In this document: positions 1 through 11,639 of the stretch, in pieces
Layout of the letters: each line of letters begins with the position of its first letter
How positions within the stretch are numbered: position 1 is the stretch's first letter
Assembly: GCA_026874595.1 (NCBI GenBank)
Contig: CM049320.1
Coordinates: 51,474,714-51,538,713 of the forward strand
Length of the DNA stretch: 64,000 nucleotides
Source of the DNA: Sipunculus nudus
Lineage: Eukaryota > Annelida > Sipuncula > Golfingiida > Sipunculidae
Reading direction: 5' to 3'
Notes under the pieces: generated by a model
Database searches by the model: none
The model's input: the letters and a program-made list of their open reading frames with translations, nothing else
What the model was told of the DNA's origin: nothing
Translations under genes and position numbers: made by a program

Positions 1-1815
1 CATTCCTATGCCACGTGTGCGCAAAGGTCATGTGATCAGGTGGAGTGTTAACAAGGGACTTCTTTGTGTAGTGTTATTAACGGACTCTTCGGATTTTTCT
101 GTGTTTATAAACGGACGTTTTCTGATCATCAGTGCTTGTATAAATGTAGCTCCTCTCCAGAGATATTGCGCTGTGACCGAGTTGCTGCATGAAAACTGGG
201 TCCAAATCGTTTACGAGGGGTCATACGACAGTTAAGCAAAGTGGATTAAACGATTCGCATTCAAAACGGTTTGAAACGACCTCCTGAGCTTGTTCCAGAA
301 GGCTATGCCAAAACGGTTTGAAAACGCTTTGGATTGCCATATGAACGCTCCAAAACTGTTTGAAAACTGTTTGCATTTGCCTTGTGAAAGGAGTGAAAAT
401 AAGGCCCCGTCCTTGTTTTACCTCATATTGCAATATACTTTTGTCGTTTCATGGTTGTCTTAGGGCAATAACCGGTGATATGGGTGATAAGTCATGTGTA
501 AATTAAACAAGGCCTAAAACACGACCACTTCTACCACTTCTGGCGTACACGTGTACTTACTACCCAGCGCCATATACCCAATTCCACCATCCATGTCAAC
601 CTGAATATTCGTGATAATTTTTATTGTCACATTCCACTTAAGCTTAACTTTATTTACCCCAGGGGATAATCGGCTAACAGCAAAATAATAATCTCCCATT
701 AAAGGATTTCATATGACTGAATTAGAAAACAAATATGACTAAACCGATATATGTACGGTCTTGCGACATATCAGCGACGACCTAAGATGACGGACTTAAA
801 TTACATCCACTTATAGATTCATAATAATGATGTCACAGTGGTATTTGTACGTCACATATTTGTTACGTCACACATACGCCCCTCCCACATTGCACGGATG
901 AACAGATATGGCCCCTTGGACTGACGCCATCATTTTTGCAGCTCTTTTAGACAGGTCAACACCGTCCCAGCGTCGAAATGTAACCATATTTTTTTCTTGC
1001 TTATTTAAATCATCATAAATCGCCACAGTACTTCCTTTGATAAAATCTAATTTGTAGTGGCAAACAAAATAGACAAATCGCGAAAAATAGATGGACAGGG
1101 GTGTTGGAACAGAGTATAGATGAACGATATCGCCGAGAGGTGTGGCAAATTAAATAGAAAAGGTCTACTATATATTTTTGTTAACTGTTTCCCGAGTGTT
1201 TGACCCGATTTTGCGCGACAATTCGCAGGAACACGCTTCTTCTTCTGTAACTTGTCGAGCTACTCGTGAAATCGAGCGACCTCACGCCATACAGGGTGCG
1301 ACGTGTCACAGCACCGTGTATGGCGGCCTTAACGGTTACGTATTGTGCCCTGTAAACGGTTTATAGACTTCATTTGAAGGTCTCGAAAATAGAGATAAAA
1401 TGCATAAAAATTAGAAAAAAATAATAAAGGTGGCGACACCAGTGTGCATTATTTGATGAAGCACTCGATGTTCAAAAAGTGCGGTCAGGTCTCAATTTTG
1501 CTCCCTTTGCGTTCCCGATTCATAAATGAAGGATGCGATAAGTGAGATCTACATTCAAATTAGACTAAGCCCCAATCTGAGGTATAAGTCAATTTAGTAA
1601 TAGACCCACAGAACAGCTATATTGCATGACTATACCACTAAAGAAACTGACATGAATGAGTCCTACATCCAGACGAAGGTTGCAGAACAAAGTCTGTTGT
1701 GTCCTTGACCACTTGTAAGAACCTGAACGAAACAATGTTTTGTTTTTACTTTTGGACATCCGACAGTTCATGCACGTGTACACGTTATAGAAATAGTTCA
1801 ACACCATTATACGTT
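1..1815. other. Intergenic, no gene seen
   Basis: No reading frame here has domain content or convincing splice signals. A small cluster of imperfect copies of AAACGGTTTGAAAAC lies at about 255-375. Three TACGTCACA-like motifs cluster at about 830-870. Neither can be assigned a function. Confidence 0.5.
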
Positions 1816-1905
1816 AAAGGCACCGTACGGGAAACCGTACAGGTAGTGTTCTGAAATCGCCGTTGACGGCGCCGTACCCGTGTCCGTACGAGTGGAAACA
1901 CAGCT
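1816..1905. repeat. Diverged single copy related to the 49-bp array
   Basis: The segment contains a run of CCGTACGGGAAACCGTACAG, a TTCTGAAAT stretch, a GGCGCCGTA block and a tail GTGGAAACACAG. The same blocks in the same order occur at 2301-2560, where the middle is tandemly amplified. It looks like a dispersed repeat in its unamplified form. Confidence 0.55.
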
Positions 1906-2062
1906 TAAAAGCCGGACACGGATACAGTACGTACACAGATACGGGTAGGGATACGTTTAGCGTGTTACCTTTTGGCCCTACTGCGAAATTCATAGTTTCA
2001 TCAGGTTTAATTAAAATAAGTGTGAATATTAAGTCATATATTAGTCATGTCTTGTTATTTTA

Positions 2063-2063
<1 letters not shown>

Positions 2064-2117
<54 letters not shown>
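2064..2117. repeat. (TA)n microsatellite
   Basis: About 27 uninterrupted TA units, followed by a short CGCGCGC run. Confidence 0.97.
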
Positions 2118-2118
<1 letters not shown>

Positions 2119-2300
2119 GCGCGCGCACCAGGTTAGTGTGAATATAATCTCTGCTCTCTCCCATGAATATCCGAATATATATGTGCATATATGGTCTGAT
2201 AGCAAACAAGCACTGATAAAATATCAATTATATAAGATGAGGGCACATTTATTTGTTTTTTTCCCGAAGAATTACGTCAATGTCGGAGTACCAGTATGGT

Positions 2301-2463
2301 GCCGTATACGGCGCCGGACGGGGAACCGTACAGAGGGAGTTCTGAAATTGCCGTATACGGCGCCGGACGGGGAACCGTACAGAGGGAGTTCTGAAATTGC
2401 CGTATACGGCGCCGGACGGGAAACCGTACAGAGGGAGTTCTGAAATTGCCGTATACGGCGCCG
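2301..2463. repeat. 49-bp tandem repeat, three full copies plus a partial
   Basis: Units begin at 2301, 2350, 2399 and 2448, each starting GCCGTATACGGCGCC, itself nearly palindromic. Full units are almost identical: the third differs by one base in the GACGGGGAACC stretch. The fourth is truncated and runs into a tail resembling the end of the 1816-1905 copy. Because 49 is not a multiple of 3, the array opens overlapping frames on both strands, none of which looks like a gene. Confidence 0.95.
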
Positions 2464-2751
2464 TATCTGTGTTCGAACAAGTGAACACATTCCTTATATT
2501 TTATCATATGTTTGTTCTAACCGTATATCCGTATACGTGTCCGGACAACTGGAAACACAGATAAAGGCTACATACAAATAGTGAAAACGTATGTGCATTG
2601 TTTATTCATAAAAAAGAGTATCAGTTAAATACAGCGGAATTGCAGATTTGCCTGCAAATATTCTGTTATTCATTCTTGCATATCATGCAAAACAAGTTCT
2701 TGAATATATAAAGGAAGAACTTTATATGATTTTTATTATTATACCCACTTT

Positions 2752-2955
<204 letters not shown>

Positions 2956-3188
2956 CAAAATGTATTAATTATTAACTGACATATTAGTGTGAACATATTA
3001 TGTTAGAATTTAATCAGCTCTGAATAATTTTGGCAAATAATGATAACGTATTTTTTTCCATCAGAAAACAAAAATACATTAACACTTTGCCCTATATTAT
3101 TTTATCATCACTTTTTGGGATTCCTCATTGAGTAAAATAATCTTTTGAATAGAGGGGCGCGTGAATAATAGCAAACGCAGCCTTTTCA

Positions 3189-3190
<2 letters not shown>

Positions 3191-3256
<66 letters not shown>
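3191..3256. repeat. (AT)n microsatellite
   Basis: 33 uninterrupted AT units, directly adjoining the tRNA-like repeat that begins at 3257. Confidence 0.97.
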
Positions 3257-3259
<3 letters not shown>

Positions 3260-3400
3260 TAGCCATGCTGGTTCATTGTGTATAGATGGAAATGGTATAC
3301 ACAGAAAAGTCGGTCGGTTTACTGACGGTGGAAATGGAACCCACGTTCTGCCGATTTTCGGTCGATGACCTTACGACTTGGCAGCGCCGGATTCCCGTCC
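3257..3400 (-). mobile_element. tRNA-like SINE fragment, diverged
   Basis: Shares GCCATGCTGGTTCATTGT, then TATACACAGAAAAGTCGGT, then a degraded tRNA B-box-like GAACCCACG region with the left arm of the hairpin at 53090-53194. Both copies abut a long AT microsatellite on the same side. The B box reads on the minus strand. This copy is more diverged and lacks the inverted partner. Confidence 0.6.
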
Positions 3401-3807
3401 CCTCTGTATATTTGCACACCTTTATAGGAACCAGCGAAGTGACGTTTATTTACTTAAGAGAAATTTTAATTATTTTAATTATTCACTTAATCCAAGCATT
3501 TAATTTTTTTATCTGAAATTGTTGATGACTGTAACTAAATTGACGCATTCACTGCTATTCATCTGTGTGCTGCGGTCATGCTTAATTTCTCCTATTGTCA
3601 TTTGCTAGCCCAGAGGTTCTGCTCGATTTCTCCACGATTGTTTACGTATTTACCCTACGTAATTCTGCCGTTAGGTCTTTCACTGTTCATGATCCGTTAT
3701 TACTTTTACTTGCAATACTGTGATAACAATCAATCAAAAGATTTTTTTCGTTGTCTTACCTGTTGCAGCATTTGTTAGCCGGGAAACGGGGTCATTACCA
3801 TAAATAT

Positions 3808-3870
3808 TCTCTCTCTCTCTCTCACACACACACACCCTCACACACACACACCCTCACACACACACACGCA
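3808..3870. repeat. CT / CA microsatellite with CACACACCCT units
   Basis: A CT run followed by three CA runs interrupted by CCT. Confidence 0.9.
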
Positions 3871-4035
3871 CGAGTGCGCAGGACCTGCTTGCCAATCAGT
3901 GTGAGTGAACATTAATGAAACTTGTAAACATGAATGATATATTCATATTTTTTTTAATCTTCTTTATGCTTTAATTTTCTTAGTAAATATTACTGTCTGG
4001 AATGTTTCCCCTCAATATAACATGCAGTCGGTTAG

Positions 4036-4110
4036 AAGGAGCGGGGGGGGGGGGGGGGAGGGGGGGGGACCATGCCCCTCTGCAGCATCTCCCTGGATAC
4101 GGCCCCGATT
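4036..4110. repeat. Poly-G tract with GGATAC-type MITE fragment
   Basis: Two G runs (15 and 9 bases) separated by one A, followed by a CCCTGGATACGGCCCC stretch that resembles the terminal repeat of the MITEs at 52108 and 61828. Probably a decayed copy. Confidence 0.4.
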
Positions 4111-4759
4111 GTCCACACCATCGAGTACCACAGGACAATAACGACAGATCAACAAATTACTGACGCACCCCTTTGTTGTGATTATTTTCTGTCTTTGTCT
4201 CCTTGTGGATGTGTATGTTATTAAGGGATGCCTATAGGACCGATATATTATGAATTGTTCGTTATTAATATCGTAATAATAAAGTAAATGGACTGACTAA
4301 TAATATTTTGTATTTTATAAGATTTTCAATATCCCAGTAAGTTGGCTTCAAATGTATCGTCCGAAAACATTGAAGTAGTATAGAATTAGCCGTTAGATGG
4401 CAGCACCTGTAAGATGCCCCTACTTGTACCTGGTGTAACCTGGAACGCATTATTTGACCTCATGATACGGGCGTCAATGTTAATTAGGAGAGTACCCATG
4501 TCTGAAGAACAAAGGAACAGTATGTTACAAAATGTAGACAAATTGCTTTCTCCTAAAATTGCCATTCCACCCGCTGAGTCAGAAAGTGTAATTAGCTGTG
4601 GGACAAGTCCCGATTGCCATCAGTAGAGACACAACTGGCAACCAAAACATCGCGGTCTCCAATGTGGTTAAAGCTTTGTCTTGTGTGGACTATATATGAG
4701 ATAGCGTTTGAATGAAAGGCTGAAATTATTCAAAGGCTGAAAGCATTGTTTCATTGATT

Positions 4760-4799
4760 AATCTGAACAAGAAACAAAGGCACATTAATTGGAAAGAAG

Positions 4800-4878
<79 letters not shown>

Positions 4879-4990
4879 GTGTTCTATTTGCCTCTTATTA
4901 CCTTTTTTCATTTATTTAATTAGTCTTCCTTCGTTTTTCTTCTCTTGCCCCCCTCTCCCAAACTCAGCCTCTGTCTCACATCTAACTCGG
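4760..4990. repeat. CT microsatellite inside a dispersed repeat
   Basis: A CT array (4802-4878) is followed by TTCTATTTGCCTCTTATTACC, a T-rich stretch and CAAACTCAGCCTCTGTCTCACA. The same right flank follows CT arrays at 8505-8620 and 10722-10835, and a shortened form lies at 11086-11130. The array is therefore a component of a repeat family. Confidence 0.85.
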
Positions 4991-5599
4991 TAAAAATTAA
5001 AAATGACTGCTGAGAAAATATTTCATAAAGCTCGTATAAGTAATCCTTCATTCAATATGACCTCTACTATTGAGGTTAATATAGATTTGATATTTTTTAT
5101 ATTGATGGACGGAAGTTTATGTCAATGTGATAAAGGACTCATTACATGATAAAATGTTGATATATCTTGGTGGGCATTAGATTACTTCCTAAATTTACTA
5201 AAATTTAAATACCGTCATGAATACATGAATAATATAATTTTCTAACATGAAATAGCGTCATAAAAAACTTTTTTTGGTGTTTTCCTAGATACATCGATTA
5301 TTAATTGCATGCTACCTCGGTATCAGCTTATCATAACTTAGATCTAGACTGGCCCATTCGATTAAGCTGATAAGACTTTAAAATTACTCTCGGTGAGAGA
5401 GAGCCATAAAACATGGGACCACTGAATGCACTTTCCACAATAATTAGGATTGGTAATGCCATCTGGCGGCAATTTATATATTTTTTACCACTCTCTGACC
5501 GTTCCACCGCATTAATAGGAGCCGGCACTGAGTTTACGTCTGTCGGTCCATGGGATCACGTTTTAGTTTACAAATTTTAGCATCAGGCATAAATACTAA

Positions 5600-5909
5600 G
5601 GCCAAAAAAATAAAAGGTATGGTTTTAAGGCACAGCCCACGTCAATTTTAACCCCCGCATCAAAATATTTTATTTTTTGTTAATCATCTATTAATGATTT
5701 AAAAAAATACAATTTTGATAAGATTTCCTATGTTTTGCATACTGTTTTTACCTGTTAAGCAAAAAAAAGATCAGTTATATTCATGCTTTTACCTGATCAT
5801 ATGACATTTTTATCGAAACATACAAAAGAGGTAAAAAATAAAATATCGCCCACCCGCACTGGTTTTTCGGACAAAAAGTGCCTGAGAACCAAAATTTGTT
5901 TTGTTTGCC
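5600..5909. mobile_element. Harbinger-like MITE, copy 1
   Basis: A 310-bp non-coding element with imperfect terminal inverted repeats of about 35 bp. The left end starts GGCCAAAAAAATAAAAGG and reaches AAGGCAC. The right end runs from GTGCCTGAGAACC to TTTGCC. It is flanked on both sides by TAA (5597-5599 and 5910-5912). A 3-bp TWA target duplication is characteristic of the PIF/Harbinger superfamily. There is no coding capacity, so it would need a transposase encoded elsewhere. Confidence 0.75.
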
Positions 5910-6011
5910 TAACGCATAGTTAGTGGTAAACTTAGATGAAGAGGGGGATTTGGAAACCTGGTACCGCACGCAAGGATATAACACCGAGTTGTTAAAAAGG
6001 TCCCTCGTTTA

Positions 6012-6303
6012 GGCCAAAAAATAAAAAGGTACGGTTCTCAGGCACTTTTTTTCAGACATCACTGCTGGCGGGCGGTATTTTATTTTTGAACTTTGTTTGT
6101 ATGTTTCGATAAAAATGTCATATTATCTCGGAAAAGCATGAAAATAACAGTTTTTTTTTTTGCTAAACAGGTACATAACATAGGAAATCGTATTAAAATT
6201 GTTTTATTTTGAAGATTAAATTCAAAATAAAAAATGTTTGATGCCCGGGGTTAAAATTGACGCGGGTGGTGCCTGAGAACCATGATATTTACCCTCTTTG
6301 GCC
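6012..6303. mobile_element. Harbinger-like MITE, copy 2, inverted
   Basis: A second copy of the 5600-5909 element, about 292 bp, in the opposite internal orientation. It has the same terminal repeats: GGCCAAAAAATAAAAAGG at the left and CCTCTTTGGCC at the right. It is flanked by TTA on both sides (6009-6011 and 6304-6306). The two copies are 100 bp apart and could form a large stem. Internal similarity includes ATAGGAAAT, GACATTTTTATCG and TTAAAATTGACG stretches. Confidence 0.75.
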
Positions 6304-6949
6304 TTACTTATAAAGTTTAACATTTCATTCATTAAATAATGATATTGTAGTAATACCAGGAATACAGCGAATACACAAATATGCACCGCAAAGTGCGATT
6401 GGTACAAGACAAGTATCATAATCACCATCATATGCAGTTTTTTGTGGGCTCATTTTTTCCTGATACACGGTACCGGGATATAATATGTGTATCACGATAC
6501 TCCGCTCAAGATAGTACCAGGGATTTAAATAGGAAGACAATTTGAAGAGTCTGGAACGCTCAGGCCAAAATATTGATGAATCTTGGACCCTATTACTGAA
6601 TTCCCGAAAGAAATCAAGAGTGTCACAGACGCTTACCCCTGCGTTACTGCTAGCCGTGACAACCCGACTCAGTAGGCAATAATAATTTGTCTGGTAAGCT
6701 TGCTTGAGTCGTGATACAACCAACCTCTCTCTCTCGCAGTGGTTTTCCACAATGTTGCATTCATATTGTTGTAAACAGCCCCTAATTTTAGTATTATGCT
6801 ACGAATGATGCATTTATGCAAGAGAATACATGTGAACTCACAACCCAAACTGAAGCCCCGTCTGTGTGGTAACGAGTCATTTCCTTTATCGCGTAAATAT
6901 TGAATGCACCCAGTCACCCGTGCGAGGCATGCTTGTATCCATGCTGTCA

Positions 6950-7385
6950 GTATGGTAAAATGGGACCTTATATGGTCGAAAATGGGACGAGGTATGATAA
7001 AAAAAATGGGGCGTATTATGGCACAAAAAATGGGACGTTCCATCAGAAGGCTGTCAGCCTGGCCATTTAGAAGAGACATTTAAAGCTGGGGGAACGACGA
7101 AAATTGATTGATCGGTCAAGGAATCCGTGTTTATATGATGGGGAAAATGGGATGTAGTATGGTAAAATATGTGACTTAATAGAGTAAAAAGCAGGACTTG
7201 GTATGGTAAGAAATTGGACGAGATATGGTGAAAATAGGACTTAGTTTGGTAGAGAATGGGACGTGGCATGGTAGAAAAATGGGACGTATTACGGTACAAA
7301 AATTTGACGTTCCATCAGAAAGCTGACAGTCTGACGTTTTAGAAGAGACATGTAAAGCTGGGGGAATGACGAAATGGCTCAGACC
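6950..7385. repeat. Degenerate minisatellite, unit about 28 bp
   Basis: Repeated TATGGTAAAAAATGGGACGTA-like units form two blocks. Each block ends in the same 70-bp segment (GACGTTCCATCAGAA ... AAAGCTGGGGGAA) at about 7030-7105 and 7310-7375. A third block with that tail lies at 9000-9196. Minus-strand frames with a recurring RPIF pattern arise from this array. Confidence 0.8.
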
Positions 7386-7991
7386 AAAATGGCACATTTA
7401 CAATAAGAAAACCACAAATAAGAGTTTCATAAGACTTTAAATATATACAAAATGGACTTATTTAATATAATTATATTCATACATTTGTTTAAAACATCTT
7501 GGAAACATTTAATTATTAGATCTGGTCATCAAGTTAATATAAACTAATATCATATTATTTAATGATATAATAGCATTCATTTATTCTTGTATAATTATTA
7601 ACTGGTCATCGGGTTTTGTCATTTAAGTATCTCACAGTTTTTTTTAACGTGTACATCAGTGGTCTTCATGTCGCAAATGTGCCACTTTTTTTTCATTTCT
7701 CACTTGCGCCATTTTTGTCTGTGTCATTTTAGCATGCGTCTTTTTTCCCAACCCGTCAAGCCAGTGTGTTTTTATCCATTCCAAACCATTTTTATATTTA
7801 TGAAGTTATTATGGCCTCTAAAGCAAAGTCTTGAAAAGCAACTGCCTAGACTGTGGCATCGATTATGCTTGGGGAATTGATTTCAGTAGGTACCAGTAGT
7901 GATACATTATCCAAAATTACCCTCTAAAGCCTGAAATGATATAATAAATAACTAGTGGTAAACTGTAAACTTGGCGGGCAAGTATGTGTAT

Positions 7992-8045
<54 letters not shown>

Positions 8046-8447
8046 AAATAAACATAAAAGAACCCCTTTACCGTGTCACTGAGAATTTAACAACATGCTT
8101 GGCATAATATCATTTGGACAGGTGGAGATACACTTCTTGATTGTCAACCAATATATCGGCAAAATGAGTAAACACATTTACAATTAATTAAAAGTGTTTA
8201 ATTAAATGTATGATGTTCAAGCACAGCACGTCTCATTTTAACGTTCATTTAAAACTATATTGCAATCATTAGAGGAGTTTCAAGGTATAAAGAACGCTAA
8301 ACAACAGTTTGTTTGTGTACATTGTGCTACAATTTGCTCTCTGGTGTAATTGCAAACGTCACCCGCAGAGTCTGAAAATGGAAACGGCTCGGGGGTAAAT
8401 CGGATGCATCAGGCAGAAAAAGAAGACTCAATTTCACAATTCAGTGG

Positions 8448-8505
<58 letters not shown>

Positions 8506-8727
8506 GTTCTATTTGCCTTTTATTACTTTTTTTCTCATTCATTTAATTATTGTTTCTTTATTTTTGTTCTCTTGCCCCCTCGCTCTCCTCTCTCAAACTC
8601 AGTCTCTTTCTCGCACACCGTGTATATATACATATATACCTTTTAGCTTCTGTTTGACACATTTCAAATATATAACAATTAAATATATGATATAAGAAAA
8701 TAAGGTATTATGTTTCAAGTATATATG

Positions 8728-8778
<51 letters not shown>

Positions 8779-8830
8779 ACCGTTTTATCAATACAGAAAC
8801 ACGGTTCAAAGGTGAAACAGTAATTATTAA
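7100..8830. repeat. Segmental duplication, copy A
   Basis: Copy A runs collinear with 8955-11042. Shared landmarks in order are: the minisatellite tail, CATCAGTGGTCTTCATGT, CATCGATTATGCTTGGG, a CT array, CACAGCACGTCTCA, GTCACCCGCAGAGTCTG, a second CT array with the TTCTATTTGCC flank, TTTTAGCTTCTGTTTGACAC, a TA array, and TTGACCGTTTTATCAATAC. Internal microsatellites: CT 7994-8041, CT about 8452-8500, TA 8732-8776. No gene is seen in it. Confidence 0.88.
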
Positions 8831-8954
8831 TATATATGGCTGAACCATAAGCTTTATACTTTTCGACTCCTATATAAAGTACATTCATAAATGCCCCCGT
8901 GCATAAAATACCCTCCTTTTTATTGTTGATACGTGGCACCAAGATGGATATCTC

Positions 8955-10688
8955 GACAGAATTGAGTTATCGGTCAAGGAAACCGTGTTTATAAGATGGT
9001 AAAAAATATTGGACGTAGTATGGTTAAATATGGGACGTAATACGATAAAAAAAAGTAGGACGTGGTACGGTAAAAATAGGACATAGTATGGTAGAAAATG
9101 AACATAGTATGGTAAAAAATATGGGACGTTCCGTCAGAAAGCTGTCAGCCTGTGTATTTAGAAGAGACATGTAAAGCTGGGGGAACGACGAAAATGGCTC
9201 AGACCAAAACGGCACATTGTTGGGTTTGGACAGCTGAGCGATAAAATACCCTACTTTCTCCGCTGGTTCGATCCCAGGTGCTCCCATAAGAATAGGTTGT
9301 AGTGGCCCGACCAAGGTCGGTGGTTCTCTCCGGCTTCACCACCTCTCTCACAACGATCTTCAAATCTATTAGTGTCTTCTACATTCGCCTAAAATATCTT
9401 ACTGTAAAAACGATCTGTCAAACTTTGTCGTTGCTGAGGGAGCCAGTGCGGGCCGAATTTTCCGGAGACCTGTGACTGACTCCAGCGCTGACTTCATTTT
9501 CAGTCAGTCAGTCAATCAAAATTGGCACATCCGAAAAAAGAAAACCACACACACATAGTTTCATAACAAGTTTTAAAAAATTTACAAAATAGACTAATTA
9601 AATATAACTATATTCACATATTTGTTAAAAAAATCTTTTATTTGATCAAATATTTATTATTAGATCTGGTCATCAGGTTATTATAAATAATATAATAGCA
9701 TTTAAGGATATAATAGCATTTAATGATATAATAGCATTTAATTTTTCGAATATAATTATATTAGCTGGTCATCAGGTTATGCCATTCAAATACCTCACAA
9801 AGTTAATATTTTTAAACGTGTACATCAGTGGTCTTCATGTTGCAAATGTGCCATTTTTTTATTTCTCACTTGTGCCATTTGCGTCTGTGTCATTTTGCAT
9901 GTGCTTTTTTTTCCATACCCGTTAAGCGAGTGTGGATGTTTTAAACCCAGTCTGGACCATTTTATATATTATGGCCTCTGAAGCAAAGTCTTTAAAAGCA
10001 ACTGCCTAAACTGCAGCATCGATTATGCTTGGGAATTGTTTAAGTTGCTACCTGTAGTGATACATTATTAAAAAAATAACCTGAAATGATATAAAAACTG
10101 GTGTTAAATTGTATCATATCATTATGGCGGGCATCCGCAAGCATGTTAATAGTCTCTCTCTCTCTCGCTCACTCTCTCTCTCTCTCCTATCATTTGGAAA
10201 TGATACATTTCTTGAAAGTCAGCGAATACATCGCCAAAATGAATAAACACATACACAATTAATAAAATGTGCTTAATTAAGTGTATAATGTTCTAGCACA
10301 GCACGTCTCACTTAAACGTCCATGTAAAATTATATTGCAATTAATTAGAGGAGTTCTAAGGTATAAAGAACGCTAAACAGCAGTTTGTTTGTGTACATTG
10401 TGCTGCAGTTTTCTCTCTGGTGTAATTGCAAACGTCACCCGCAGAGTCTGAAAATGGAAACGGCTCGGGGGTAAATCCTAACTGCGATAAATATTGATCC
10501 TTGCGAAACCATTGACAAAAGTATCGCACCGCAGTTAGTAACGTGATATAAACTTTGTCGTTTGTATATTATATACGATATTATGCAGGATCTGGCGTAA
10601 TAGACTAGAATCGTTTTATTCTATACTGAATGGCCTCAGCTTGAAGTCGGGAAACCGTTATTGGAAAGTGCAACTCTCTCTCTCTCTT

Positions 10689-10725
<37 letters not shown>

Positions 10726-10946
10726 CTATTTGCCTTTTATTACTTTTTTTCTCATTCATTTAATTATTGTTTCTTTATTTTTGTTCTCTTGCCCCCTCGC
10801 TCTCCTCTCTCAAACTCAGTCTCTGTCTCACACACCCTGTATATATACAAATATACCTTTTAGCTTCTGTTTGACACATTTCAAATATATAACAATTAAA
10901 TATAAGATATAAGAAAATAAGGTATTATGTTTCAAGTATATATGTG

Positions 10947-11015
<69 letters not shown>

Positions 11016-11040
11016 ACCGTTTTATCAATACAGAAACACG

Positions 11041-11042
<2 letters not shown>
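8955..11042. repeat. Segmental duplication, copy B
   Basis: The second, near-tandem direct copy of 7100-8830. It is longer because of a SINE (9218-9517) and an extra segment at about 10480-10670 before the second CT array. Copy A has GGATGCATCAGGCAG sequence at the corresponding place. CT array 10674-10724, TA array 10952-11013. Confidence 0.88.
9218..9517 (+). mobile_element. tRNA-derived SINE with target-site duplication
   Basis: A 300-bp insertion absent from copy A of the segmental duplication. A tRNA-like head is visible: GGACAGCTGAGCG near the start and a B box GGTTCGATCCC about 50 bp later. The end is a CAGTCAGTCAGTCAATC run. It is flanked by near-identical AAAACGGCACAT (9206-9217) and AAAATTGGCACAT (9518-9530). 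Copy A shows the single empty site AAAATGGCACAT at about 7394. Confidence 0.8.
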
Positions 11043-11091
<49 letters not shown>

Positions 11092-11131
11092 CTCTCCTCT
11101 CTCAAACTCAGCCTATGTCTCAGCATCGTAT

Positions 11132-11194
<63 letters not shown>

Positions 11195-11290
11195 TCTTTT
11201 AGCTTCTGTTTGACACATTTCAAATATATTACAATTAAGTATAAGATTTTAAAAAATAAGGTATTATGTTTCAAATATCAGTTAATTTTG
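11043..11290. repeat. Third, partial copy of the CT-TA repeat module
   Basis: A CT array (11043-11090), CTCAAACTCAGCC, a TA array (11139-11194) and TTTTAGCTTCTGTTTGACAC through TTATGTTTCAA repeat the order found in both copies of the segmental duplication. Confidence 0.8.
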
Positions 11291-11524
11291 AACCAGGTTT
11301 AGATATAATTATAGTAAACTCATTAATTATTCATTAACTATTATTTATTACTATATTTCATAAATATATATTCGAATATATAAGTTTATTTTCTGAATAT
11401 TGTGGGGGGGGGGTCGATTTCTTGACCATCTCCCCCTTGTCGACAAGTGTGGGGGGTATATTCCTCCTACCCACCTAATATTGATGCCCCTGACGATTTA
11501 ATCTTTGTCTCGAAATATAAAAAA

Positions 11525-11620
11525 AAATTATTAGGCTAGAATTGTTTAATTCTATACCGAATGGCCTCAGCTTGAAATCAGGAGACCTTTTTTTAAATCA
11601 ACTCTCTCTCTCTCTCATAA
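11525..11620. repeat. Dispersed repeat fragment ending in CT array
   Basis: GAATGGCCTCAGCTTGAAATC followed by a short CT run matches the segment at 10620-10690, which also leads into a CT array. It marks the left flank of the microsatellite-bearing repeat family. A poly-G tract lies nearby at about 11403-11412. Confidence 0.65.
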
Positions 11621-11639
11621 GTAATGAAGTAATGCATTT

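Noticed and set aside
2138-2507. Overlapping ORFs of 70-100 codons on both strands
   Set aside because: All are generated by the 49-bp tandem repeat, which is open in several frames. They show the same motif shifted, with no independent coding signal.
6669-7397. Minus-strand ORFs with a recurring RPIF pattern
   Set aside because: Periodicity comes from the degenerate 28-bp minisatellite. The frame breaks repeatedly and there is no domain.
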